The notes: generated from the sequence alone by a model not told the origin. DNA of 64,000 nt from Lonicera japonica (GCA_021464415.1 CM038469.1:12688501-12752500), one strand, 5' to 3'; numbered from the stretch's first letter, positions 42,405 through 54,400 are shown. Numbers and translations: made by a program.

Positions 42405-45400
42405 ATGGACCCTGCTCATCTCGACCGATTGGAGGGTGACCAGGAGGAGGTCACCTTTACTGACGCTCAGGGCGTTCTTCGCTGCAGCCCTCATCACGAC
42501 GACTGGGCGGACTTGGACTGGTATGATGAGGATGGGATAGACCGCGGTCGGGCGGTGGTCTATCGGGATGCTATCCGAGCTGCTCCGGTCCCGGACGTCC
42601 CGTGGCTTTTGATGGAGCCCGTTTCTCACGAGATTCGTCGTCGATCTCTGGTATGTCTTCTTTCGTGCATTTATCTGTTCTGTTTCTTGTCGTTTCCTGT
42701 ATTCGTTTTAGATAATGTTAGTATGCATGTCTGACTAGGAATAACGCCCGATTTTTAGCGAACACATACTTTCACCTGTGATACCTCTTAGTTTAGAAAA
42801 TTACATAATGTACCCCCATAACTCTATAACTCTCATAATTACACCAAAGTACCCTCAGGTTTTGAAAATTACATAATTTACCCTTATAACCCCTATAACT
42901 CTCATAATTACACCAAAGTACCCTCAGGTTTTGGAAATTACATATTTTACCCTTATAACCCTATAACTCTCATAATTGCACCAAAGTACCCTCAGGTTTT
43001 GGAAATTACATAATTTACCCTTATAACCCCTATAACTCTCATAATTACACCAAAGTACCCTCAGGTTTTGGAAATTACATAATTTACCCTTATAACCCCT
43101 ATAACTCTCATAATTACACCAAAGTACCCTCAGGTTTTAGAAATTACATAATTTACCCTTATAACCCCATAACTCTCATAATTACACCAAAGTACCCTCA
43201 GGTTTTGGAAATTACATAATTTACCCTTATAAACCCCTATAACTCTCATAATTGCACCAAAGTACCCTCAGGTTTTGGAAATTACATAATTTACCCTTAT
43301 AACCCCATAACTCTCATAATTGCACCAAAGTACCCTCAGGTTTTGGAAATTACATAATTTACCCTTATAACCCCATAACTCTCATAATTGCACCAAAGTA
43401 CCCTCAGGTTTTGGAAATTACATAATTTACCCTTATAACCCCTATAACTCTCATAATTACACCAAAGTACCCTCAGGTTTTGGAAATTACATAATTTACC
43501 CTTATAACCCCTATAACTCTCATAATTGCACCAAAGTACCCTCAGGTTTTGGAAATTACATAATTTACCCTTATAACCCCATAACTCTCATAATTGCACC
43601 AAAGTACCCTCAGGTTTTGGAAATTACATAATTTACCCTTATAACCCCTATAACTCTCATAATTGCACCAAAGTACCCTCAGGTTTTGGAAATTACATAA
43701 TTTACCCTTATAACCCCTATAACTCTCATAATTACACCAAAGTACCCTCAGGTTTTGGAAATTACATAATTTACCCTTATAACCCCTATAACCCTCATAA
43801 TTACACCAAAGTACCCTCAGTTTTTAGAAAATTACATAATTTACCCCTATAGCTTTATAACTCTCATAATTATACCGAAGTACCCTCATAACCCCATACT
43901 CGTTCCTTTGTCTGCAGTGGGTTGGCCGCGGTTGGGGTTCCCCCAACACTATATCTTCGGAGTGGCGACGGGCACCGGCCCCTGTTCAGGAGTTGATTCT
44001 CGCGACTCCTTTTGGCTCCCTCTTCGACGCCCTTCCGGAGCGGGTTTCTAGGGCGACAGTTTTGGTGTCGGCATTGGCTTGCCACTGGTGGGACACCACC
44101 CATACCTTTCACTGGAGCTGGGGGGAGATGACGATGACCCCCCTCGATTTGTTTGCTTTGACCGGGATCCCTTCAGGGGGGTCCCCATTCAGATCGACGT
44201 CCCCTTGCGTCTGACAGCCGAGGGCATCGTTAGTTCATTAGGATGGTTTCCGGAGCGACGGAGTTCCGGTGACACGATTCCTCGGGGCGTCTTGGTTACG
44301 CGGTTAGCCACAGAGAGGGCTCGACTAGCTGCTTCAGGGGTTCCTATGACCCGTCAGGAGGCGCGCCAGTATGCCCGCGTCTTTCTTCTATTGACACTCC
44401 ATGATCTATTCGAGGCTCGTGGTGGGGACACGGCTCATCTTTGGTGGTTGCCCTATCTTCGGGACTTCAGCCTCCTGTTTGACTACGACTGGGGAGGCTT
44501 TATTCTTGCAGTCCTTTACGATGCCATGGACCAGGTCTCTCGTCATTTAGCCCTGAACCTCAAGGGCTTTTCTTTGCTGTGGGAGGTACATTTTTTAGTC
44601 TTTCTGTCTTTGCTTCAGTTCTTTGCTCATTACTTGTTGATCATTGCTGATTTCTTCTATCTTTCCTTTTCAGAGCTGGTTTGTAGCTTATACCCGTCTG
44701 GGTCGCGCCCAGGTGGATCTCCTCGTTGAGAACGAGGACCAGTTCCCTTTTCTCCGCCGATTCATCGCGGGGAACTATAGGGCTCCCTATGTATACCGGA
44801 CTCGGGAGACCGGAGCTGCTGCTGTTCATGATCTGCGGGAGGAGCAGGTAAAATATTTTTAGTCTTCTTGCTTTTCAATAGTCAGATAGAGTAGAATATA
44901 TAAAATACTGAAATAAAATCTTATTCTCTTTTCAGATTGAGTGGGCCCCTTGGGGTGATCTGGGTCATCATTATGGGTATGGCCGTGCTCTGACCGCCTC
45001 GAGGACCAGGCGGCTTATCCGGGATGAGTACGGCCTTCTCTTCTACTTGGGCGAGAGGGTCATCCGTCAGCATACGCCGTCCCAGTGGCCTCGTGTCCCT
45101 TTGTTCCCTCCTGTTCTGATGAGGCGGACGGGTGAGATTGATCAGGTGATGGTGCAGGCTTTAGTCGACGGACTCGGTTTCCAGACGTTCGTCGAGGAGG
45201 GAGACTACGCTGTTTTTGCTGCCCGTTACCTGATGAGGGAGCCGAAGGGGACTCGGGGACGGGTCTTCTACGAGAGATACCAGACTTTGGGAGGTGATCC
45301 CCATTACATACGGGGACAGACTCATTTAGCTAGGGCGGTCCCGGGTCATTTGCCACCTGTCCCTGATCAGAGGGACAACATTCCGGATTCTGAGGATGAG

Positions 45401-46503
45401 GATCCTGAGGGAGAGAGGGATGTTCCCGCTGCGGCTGAGGGCGGTGATCGGCCAGAGGGAGAGGGAGGCGATGCGACAGCGGTTCCGGAGCCGCCACCTC
45501 AGGCGACACCTGCGGGGGAGCAGCGCGCTGAGGGCTTCGAGTTTCCCACCAGCCCTTCCGTGTCTCCGGGGGGCCTTTTTGCTGCTGCTGAGGCTGCTGA
45601 GGGGAGAGCGGGATTTTCTGAGAGGTCCTGGGAGCCCGCGGACCTTGGGGCAGATTTTGATCAGTTTGGGCGGACTCCTCCCGCGGCGGCGACTACTCCT
45701 TCTAGTGGAGTACCTCCTTTGGGGGCGACGGCCATGGTGGATCCTCCGGGGGTCCGAACATATGCTACGTTGACCCCTCTACCGACGACTGTCATGGGGC
45801 CTCCCGCCCGATCTCCGGGCTTTGGCGGCTCATCCTCTCGTCCACCCTTGTTCCCCATTCGTGAGGAGGGAGGGTCTTCTTCTGCAGCTACTCGTGCAGG
45901 GTCATCTATTTCGTGGGTAGACCTACCTCCACTCCCCAGAGATATTTCTTATGTCGGCGCGGGCCTATGTCGATATTCTGTCCCGGAGTATCCTCTTCCC
46001 GAGGATACTTTTGATTTCTTGGGTGGTCGCTCTGATGATGAGGTATCTTCTTCAACTTCTCCTGATACTTTCATGTTTATATCTATTTATTTTGACTGTG
46101 CTGATTCTCCTTTTTTTGTATGTCTTTTTTACAGAGAGTGGGTGTACGGGTGGCAGATCTTCGGGCTTGGTATGCCCAGTATTTCTACAGCTGGAACCTG
46201 CTCCAATACGTCGGTCGAGACCCTCCAGCCTACATGCGCGACTATCAGAGGGCTATCGACGTCTCCTTACGGCCGGACGACCCCCTGACCTCTTCCCATG
46301 CTCGGTCGGAGTCTAGGCGGAGTAGTAGTCGGACTTCTAGGCGGTCCCGATCTTCGGTGATTCGTCCGACGGCGCCTGTTCAGTCTACGGGTCTTTCCCA
46401 GGCGGCAGCTCCTCTTGCTCCCAGCGTCCCAGTTGTTGATCTTACTCCCGAGGAGGGCTCGGGTGATAGCGGGAGCGTGTCAAAACGCGCCCGAGTAGAT
46501 TAG
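42405..46503 (+). CDS. Antisense accessory gene A: plant mobile domain protein, five exons, frameshifted
   Basis: Lies opposite to gag-pol. Exons: 42405-42650, 43918-44585, 44674-44847, 44936-46042, 46135-46503; GT-AG introns. Intact length would be about 854 aa. Exon 2 holds a plant mobile domain (PMD; family with Arabidopsis MAIN/MAIL1): SALACHWWDTTHTFHW, WGEMTMTPLDLFALTGIP. Exon 3 continues it. Exon 4 is a long Pro/Gly/Glu-rich linker (IPDSEDEDPEGE). The end is Arg/Ser-rich with nuclear-signal-like SKRARVD. Exon 2 is 668 bp, one base short of a whole frame: the frame changes at or near the six-G run 44176-44181, with a TGA at 44212. So this copy is broken unless the run is misread. PMDs on Ty3/gypsy elements are reported; their role on elements is unknown. 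Confidence 0.75.
42780..43900. repeat. 67-70-bp tandem array filling gene A intron 1
   Basis: About 16 copies of a unit running ACCAAAGTACCCTCAGGTTT, GGAAATTACATAATTTACCC, TTATAACCCCTATAACTCTC. Copies vary by the presence of 'ct' in CCCCTATAAC. The array lies between the donor at 42651 and the acceptor ending at 43917. Confidence 0.95.
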
Positions 46504-46819
46504 TTTTCTCTTTTCTGCATTTAGTGTTAGTCGGACAGATATGTATTTATTTTAGACGGATATTTAAAAACTGTTCTTTTATTGGTTTTATAAAATATCT
46601 TCATCTGTGTTTGATTATACTTTTATTCTCTGTCTGTGCAAGATATATACATATATATATAAGAGTCGGTAATTTAAAAGTCGTACCTTCTAGTGTAGTG
46701 ATACTTATGTTTCCTGCAAAAAAGAACAAAGTGAGAACAGAAAAGCATCCAGAAGTGATTCTTTTGGCAAAGATGACCATTATGTATAAGAAAAAAGTAG
46801 GGTGCCCCCCAGATGGGTT

Positions 46820-46895
46820 TGTCGCGCGACAATCCCTCCTGGTCATGGGTTTGTCGCGCGACACTTCCCCCTGAAAATGGGTTTGTCGCGCGACA
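46820..46895 (+). promoter_or_regulatory. Three TGTCGCGCGACA palindromes before gene B
   Basis: Perfect copies at 46820-46831, 46852-46863 and 46884-46895, exactly 32 bp apart. The last ends 26 bp before the TATA box. Confidence 0.95.
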
Positions 46896-46921
46896 AACAG
46901 GTACAGGACCCTCTTTTTTGC

Positions 46922-46929
46922 TATAAATA
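46922..46929 (+). promoter_or_regulatory. Gene B TATA box
   Basis: TATAAATA, 38 bp before the ATG at 46968 in a C-rich leader; a short leader of roughly 15 bases is implied. Confidence 0.75.
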
Positions 46930-46967
46930 CACCCATCTTCCTTCCTTCATCCCCACACCTCTCCAAA

Positions 46968-48224
46968 ATGTCTTCCTACCGTACCAACTCTGATTTTTCT
47001 TATGTTAAAGCTCGAGATGCTCTGATATCTTCTGAAAATGGTTTGAACTTTGGTGCATTCAGTCCTTTGGCGGGCTGGTGCCATCGTCCTGTAGATTTCT
47101 CTTTTCTGTTAGGTGCTTTGTATTTCTGGAGTCCTGCGGACCATCTCTTCCGTTTTGGACTAGATGAGCTCTGCCCAACCTATGAGGAGTTCTCCTGGCT
47201 GTTACGTTCTGACGTTCGTCTCCCGATGGCAGTTCCTATAGAAGGAATCGGTCCCCGCGACATGCTAATTGCTCTGTTAGCCATTCCCCAAGCGGCCTGC
47301 GATGGTTTCATTGTCGACGGGCTCCTTGACCTCCACAAAATGGTGAGGTTCTTTCATCGTTATGAAGATAGGGCCTCTTACGGCGTGGGGCGTACTGCAG
47401 CGGCCCTGATTTGCCTGGTTTCTGATATGCTGCTGGTGACGGGTTCTTCCCGTGTTGATCCGACTATCTTGAGTCTGATTTACCAGGCTAGAAATGGGGA
47501 GTCTATAGTGCCGATCATTCTTGCAGAGACCCTGAATGGTCTTGATGATGTTCAACGGGGGGCCTCGCCCTTCTTTCGGGGGAGCCCGCGTCTGCTATAC
47601 ATGTGGCTGCTAGAGCGCTTTCGATCGGTGGGTTTCAGCGGAGTTCGGCTCGACAATCCGACTCATTTCTTCCATCGGCCTCTCTTTGGTGCTTTGACCA
47701 TGTCTTCCTCTGATTGGACGGTGTGGTTTTCGGAGAACTTTCGGGCTATCCGGTGGAACATTCCTTGGTGGAAGCTGAGGAAGATGGTACTTAGTACTGG
47801 GGGTCAGAACTACGTTCGGCTCCGCGGGCTCTGGTTTACTTCCTTTTATCTCCCTGGGCGCCTTCTTCGACAGTTTAACATTCCTCAGGAGGTTCCCCTT
47901 GGTCTGAACAACTTCTCTTCTGAGTCTAAATTTGTGACCCCACATGTTTCTTTATCGGTAGAGAGGATGTGGCGTGCTCGACTGACTCGTCAGTTTAACT
48001 ATGCTCGTTTCGGTATTTCCAGGCCTCTCCGGGCTGACATTATCCGCTCTTGCTGGCAATCTCTAGAAGGAGAGCTGATTGATGACCCCTTTCAAATGGA
48101 GTGGTTCCGATTCATGGATTCTGAGCCTACAGAGGATGGCATTGTCTTTGCGTACCAGATTTTGGATGAGGCTCGAATTGATTTGGCCGCTGAGGACCCA
48201 GTGTGGCCAACCCCTAGGGATTAG
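46968..48224 (+). CDS. Antisense accessory gene B: PMD-like protein, single exon, 418 aa
   Basis: Opposite strand to gag-pol and converging on it (226 bp between the two stop codons). One uninterrupted frame from an ATG in good context (AAAATGTC). Residues 54-80 (FWSPADHLFRFGLDELCP, TYEEFSWLLR) have the pattern of a plant-mobile-domain core (aromatic-H-x-F-x-F, acidic Leu, Thr-x-x-E, Leu-Leu), matching in layout gene A's THTFHWSWGEMTMTPLDLFA. The rest is helical with many Trp/Arg/Phe and no known catalytic motif. Similar domains of unknown function (the type recalled as DUF7745) occur in plant transposon-linked proteins. I infer A and B are distant relatives. An AATAAA-type signal is at about 48311. 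No frame damage. Confidence 0.8.
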   Translation: MSSYRTNSDFSYVKARDALISSENGLNFGAFSPLAGWCHRPVDFSFLLGALYFWSPADHLFRFGLDELCPTYEEFSWLLRSDVRLPMAVPIEGIGPRDMLIALLAIPQAACDGFIVDGLLDLHKMVRFFHRYEDRASYGVGRTAAALICLVSDMLLVTGSSRVDPTILSLIYQARNGESIVPIILAETLNGLDDVQRGASPFFRGSPRLLYMWLLERFRSVGFSGVRLDNPTHFFHRPLFGALTMSSSDWTVWFSENFRAIRWNIPWWKLRKMVLSTGGQNYVRLRGLWFTSFYLPGRLLRQFNIPQEVPLGLNNFSSESKFVTPHVSLSVERMWRARLTRQFNYARFGISRPLRADIIRSCWQSLEGELIDDPFQMEWFRFMDSEPTEDGIVFAYQILDEARIDLAAEDPVWPTPRD

Positions 48225-48450
48225 TTTCTTCTTTGTATGCTGTACTTCCTTTGTAACTCTTGGTGTTCTGAACCACCTCTTTAATAATATATGAAGGGAC
48301 TTTTTATGAGAAATAAATTTCTTTACAAAGCTTTAAACCGGGCCTGAAGTCACTTCTCAGGTTGCCTACGTTCCCCCCTTTTTGATTTTTTCAGAAAATA
48401 CGATATTCGAGTTGGGGCTCAGGTTTACGTAGTTCTTATACACGTCGTGC

Positions 48451-51400
48451 TTATTGATAATACTTCTTCAGTCGGTCCATGTTGACTGGTGAATGTAGTA
48501 ACTGCCCGTCTAGGTCAGTGAGTATAGCGGCGCCCCCTGTATTGATTTCTTTGACGATATACGGCCCTGTCCACTTCTGCCCGAACTTTCCCCTCGGATC
48601 TCTGGCTGGCTCTCGAATTTCTTTCAACACGATGTCATTTTCAGTGATACCCCGAGTCCTCACTCTCTGGTTAAATGCTCGAGCGATTCTCTTCTGATAT
48701 CCTTGATGGTGGTATGCGGCTTTCAATCTTTTCTCATCTAGTAAGGCTAGCTCGTTATAACGTGCCTGGACCCACTCCAGTTCATTGACCTGATTCTCTA
48801 GCATTACTCTGAGGGAAGGGACCTCTAACTCGACAGGGAGGACTGCTTCCATCCCGTATGTAAGCGAGAACGGGGTTGCCCCGGTAGAGACCCTTTCGGT
48901 GGTGCGGTATCCCCACAATGCATATGGTAATTTCTCCGGCCAGTCCCGGCAGGTGTCGGTCATCTTGCTTAGGATATTCTTCAAATTCTTGTTGGCGGCT
49001 TCAACTGCCCCATTGGTTTGTGGTCTATATGGCGAAGATTTGTGTCGGGTGATACCGTATTCCTCCATGACTGTATTAGCTTCTCCTTCGAAGTGGGTGC
49101 CGTTATCTGAGATGATCTCGTGTGGGACCCCATATCGGCAGACAATATTCCTTTTGATGAATCGGGCAACTTTCCTGGCATCCAGGGTTTGGTAAGATTC
49201 GGCTTCCACCCATTTGGTGAAGTAGTCGATGGCTACTAGTATGAATTCATGGCCGTTGCTGGCTTTGGGTGAGACTTTCCCAATGACGTCAATTCCCCAG
49301 GCTGAAAAAGGCCAGGGAGCAGTCATGTTGTACAACTCTTTTGGAGGAAGCTTCTGGGACTTAGCATAAATTTGGCATTTGTGACAACGGCGTACATGAT
49401 CAGCGCAGTCAGTTTGTAGGGTAGACCAGAAATACCCTTGCCTGATGATCTTGCGGGCAAGCGTATGCCCGCTCATATGAGGTCCGCAATCGCCCCCATG
49501 TATCTGATCCATCATTCTAACTGATTCTTCTTCGGTGAGACATTGAAGATGAGTCCCGTCGTAGTTCCTCTTATATAATCTTCCGGCACAGAGTATGAAT
49601 CCTGATGCTAGTCTCCTGAGTGTGACCCGTGTTTTCTTGTCTGCTTTCTCGGGATACTGATGGTTCTTCAGCAGGTTCCAGATATCATAAAACCAAACGG
49701 TTGAGTCACCGTCTTTTTCAATTTCCACCTCAAGGGTCATGCAGTGCGCGGGTCCTGATTTCTTTTGTACCGTGAGGGTTATTTCTTCCATCCCCTCCGG
49801 AATATCGATCATAGATGCCAGGGTTGCCAATGCGTCAGCAAAACTGTTCTGGGACCTGGGGATATAGTAAAACTCCACACGCTCGAACCTTCCTGCGACT
49901 TCTTCTAGTCGGGCGAGGTAAGGGACCAATTTCTCATCTCTGATCTTCCATTCCTTCAGAACTTGATGGACCACTAGTGCTGAATCTCCGTATACCTGTA
50001 TCCTCCTTATACCCCTTTGAAAAGCGATCTCTAACCCGAGTATGCAGGCTTCATATTCGGCCATATTGTTGGTGCAGAAGAAGTCCAGTCGATATGATAC
50101 CGGGGAGTGAGTTTGGTCTGGAGAGACTAACAGGATGCCTATCCCGTTTCCGTTCCGATTGGCGGCCCCGTCAAAGTACAACCTCCAGTCTTCATTGATC
50201 TCGACGTTCATGATGGTTTCGTCCGGGAATTCGGCTTCTTCTATCATGTCTCCCAATATCGGATTGTGGGCCAGGTAATCAGCTATGATCTTGCCTTTGA
50301 CTGCCTTCTGGGTCATGTAGGTGATGTCGAATTCGGAGAGTAGAAATAACCATTTTGCCATTCGATTCGAGAGAGCCGGTTTCTCGAAGAGGTATTTCAA
50401 CGGATCAATCCGTGATGCCAGGATGACTGGAAAAACTAGCATGTAGTGCCGTAGTTTCTGTGTTACCCAGACGAGAGCGGTACACGATTTTTCCAATGGT
50501 GTGTAGTTTATCTCAAATGGGGATAGCTTTTTGCTGAGGAAATAGATGGCCTGCTCCTTCCGGGTATCGGTGAGGTGTTGGGCTAGCATTGCTCCCGCGG
50601 CTGAATCAGTGACGGTTAGGTATAGAATTAGTGGTAGTCCGGTCTGAGGCGGGGCTAACACTGGGGGCTTGGAGAGGTAATCTTTGATTTTGTCAAAAGC
50701 CTCCTGGCATTGATCGTTCCATTCTCCTGTTGAAGACTTCCTCAGGAGTTTGAAGATGGGTTCGCACTTTTGAGTGAGCTGAGAGATAAACCTACTGATG
50801 TACTGCAGATTACCCAAAAAACCCCGGATTTCTCTCTCGGTACGAGGCTCGGGCATGTCTTGGATAGCTTGAACTTTAGCGGGGTCCACCTCGATTCCTT
50901 TCTTACTGACGACATATCCCAGGAGTTTTCCTTTGGTTACCCCGAACACACATTTCTGCGGATTGAGTCTCATCTGATACTGGCGGAGCCGATCAAAGAA
51001 GGCTCGCAAGGCTGGTACGTGGCCTTCCCTCTCTTTTGACTTGATTATCATGTCGTCTACATACACCTCTACTTCTTTGTGAATCATGTCGTGAAAGATA
51101 GCCGTAGCTGCCCTCTGATATGTTGCCCCGGCGTTCTTCAGCCCAAACGGCATAACGGTGTAGCAGTATGTTCCCCACAGTGTGATAAATGCTGTTTTCT
51201 CCTGGTGATCCGGGTGCATCTTGATCTGGTTATATCCGGCAAAACCATCCATAAATGACTTCAGGGCGTGGTTGGCAGTATTATCTACTATCAAATCGAT
51301 GTTGGGCAATGGAAAATCGTCCTTTGGACAAGCTTTATTGAGATCCCGGTAATCCACACACATGCGGACTTTCCCATTAGCCTTTGGAACAGGCACGATG

Positions 51401-54400
51401 TTGGCTAACCACGAGGGGTACTCGATCACCCGTAAGAATCCCACACTCAGTTGTTTCATTACTTCTTCTTTCACTTTCAAGGACCATTCTGGCGTAAGTT
51501 TCCTCAGCTTCTGTTTGACGGGCCTAAGTTCTGGATTGGTGTGTATTTCGTGCATGACTATCTGACTGTTCAAACCCGGCATATCTGCATAAGACCAGGC
51601 GAAGACATCCACATACTCTTTCAGAGTTTGTGTGAATTCTTCTCTCTCTGTCCCACTTAGGCTTGCCCCAATGCGGACCTCTTTTCTTTCCTCCTCTGTT
51701 CCGAGGTTAATCACAAGAGTGTCTCCTTCCTCGCTTTGTATACGTTGCTCCTCCCGTTCAGGGTGTTCATTCATTCTTTCCAATTCCATATAAGCAATTA
51801 CAGAATTAAAAATAACAGGATAACGCAAAATAGACTCTTCTTTATTGATACTAGTATTTACAGGTACAAGTTTAAAAAGTTCATTTAGGAGTGACTCCTT
51901 CCTATCTTTACCCTCACTCTTATCTCTCACCCTTACAATTTCGCTCTTTTCCCTTTCCCCTTGGTAGTCTGGATCAGCGTATATCAAGTGTACAGGGTCG
52001 TCTCCTGGCTCATCATCTCCCAGAGCCATGATGTCGAAGAGATCTCCGATCATTTCTTCCTCTTCGCCTTTCATGTCTTCACTTTCTTCCTTCGGCCCGA
52101 TTGTCAACTTGGTAGCGAAGCTGTGTACGGTGTTTTCTTTGATATATAGGTCCTCTTCATAGAAGATTTCCCACCCAGGAAGGTTCTCTCCGTCGCTGTT
52201 TCTCCAAGGCTCCTGGAAGCCGCAAAAGGGGAAGTCCTCTCCTTCTTTGACAAAGAACCCGTTCAGAGAGCTGAAACTCGGATACTGATGCCCTCGACCC
52301 CTTTTTTGTTGATCGTCCTCTTCAGTGTGTTGGTACCCCAAACCTTCCCTCTCGTACCTTGCTACTGGTTCCAATGCTTGAAGTAGTCCTGGTTGTCCCA
52401 TTCCCAGACCGGCTCCAGGCAAGTATTTCATCATTCTCAACATATTTGTAATCTTGGTGCTGAGACCGGGGATATTGTCAGGGGGAAGATACCTGATTGT
52501 CTGGGTGCTAAGAGTTTGCACTTGAGGCTCGTAAGAAAAGCCTCCTAACTGTATGCTCTGGCTCCCGATTCCTAAAACTGGTAACTCCATATCCGCCAAG
52601 GTCCTTTCAGGATCTCCTTGGATGGTAATTATGTTCCCTTCAAACGGTATCTTGATCTTTTGGTGCAAGGAGGAGGGGAGTGCTCCTATGTCGTGTAGCC
52701 ATGCTCTTCCCAACAGTAGGTTAAAACTGGAAGGAATGTCTATGATTTGAAAGTCGGCCGGGAAGCTTCCGGGACCAACCATGAGATCAAGTTTCAGAGA
52801 CCCCAGAACGGCCCTCCTGGTATTATCATAGGCCCTGACGGTTACAGCGGATGGTGAGAGCTCTGAATCTGAGATACCCAAGCATCTGGCAGTCTTTAGG
52901 GGGCAGACATTTATGGTCGACCCATTGTCGATGAGAACTTGTGGCAAGATCTTCCCTCGGGTTCGGACGGTGATATGGAGAGCCAGGCTGTGTTTTCTCC
53001 CCAACGGAGACAAGTCTTCATCTGAAAATGACAGACTTCTTTGGACTGTGAGTGACCCGATCATGTTTGGCAGTTGTTCGGGCGTGGAGTCCGGCGATAT
53101 GACAGCCTCATCCAGGAGTTTAATGAAAGCGGTCCTGTGAGGTTTGGAGGCAACCAAGAGGCCCCAAATGGTGATGTGTGCCTGGGTTTTCTTCAACTGT
53201 TCCAGTACTCGGTTTTCTCCTACTTCTTTTGGAGGCGGTGATTTTTCGGCATCCATCGGTGGTGGCTGGTATACCTTTCCTGAGCGGGTAATCTGTTGTA
53301 TCCAAAGGGATGTTGGGTCTGATCCTTCTGAAGTTTCTGACGACTCTGGTTCTGCCGACCAACTAAAAGTCCCGGGGGAGGTTTCTGTCATACAGATTGT
53401 CTCCTTATGAGGGGGGCGGGGTTTCCATGGTTGTTTTTTCTTGTCCTGGGTCCATCCTATCCCAGCTTTCCCAGGATTGGTTTTGATGGTGAGGGGTTGC
53501 GAGATCCCCTGATTTGTCTTTCCTAAGCCCTGCCCAGGTAGGAAGTTCATCTTGGCCATCCATTGGTCAATTATTGGGTTGAGGCCTGGGGCAACTTGTG
53601 TTTTTGTCAATAGCATAACGGGTGCCTTATAGGCTGGATCGTCCCGAATGCGTCCTACGGGATCAAAGCCTTCATCAGTGGTTAAGGCGTTAATTCCTGC
53701 AGGTGGAGCATGATTGGGGAGGGGGTTGTTGGTAATATTGGGCCCGCCGGGTGCGGGGATGGTTCCGGCTTCAATGAGGTCCTGGATACGATGGCGGAGA
53801 GCTAAACAACGTTCCGTGTCATGGCCTGCCGCCTGATGGTACGCACAGTTCTCATTCATTCTCCAAGTGTTGGGAATAGGATTTGGTGGAGGGCGTGGGT
53901 TGAGTGGGGTGACTAGTCCGGCTTTTTGGAGTAGTTCCAGGCTTTTGACCAGAGTAGTGGGGAGGGTGCAAAAATTTCTCCTTTTCTTGACCTCGGTGTT
54001 TGAAGAGTCTCCCTGCGTAGGCCAACTCATTGGGGGGACTTGCGGTGACTGCTGAAAGGGGTTTTGTTGATATGGGTACGAGCTTAGTTGGTTTACGGCT
54101 GGAGTGGCCGTCTTTCTTCCAGTGTAAGAGGCCTTCTTGGTATCCGTGTCTGCCTTTCTGGTCAATTCTTCCTCTACCTGTGACCCCATACTCAACAGGG
54201 CTCTGAAGTGTGGGAATACATGCTTTCCCATGCAGTTCAATATAGCTGGAGTAAAATTCTTCTGTATGATTTCTAACTGCTCTTCTTCGTCGGGCCGTTT
54301 GGACATTTGGGATGCCATTTCCCTCCAGCGGGTGACAAAGTCGCTGAAGCTTTCTTTCTCGCCTTGCTTGGCCATTTCCAGGTGTTTACGGGTAATTTCC

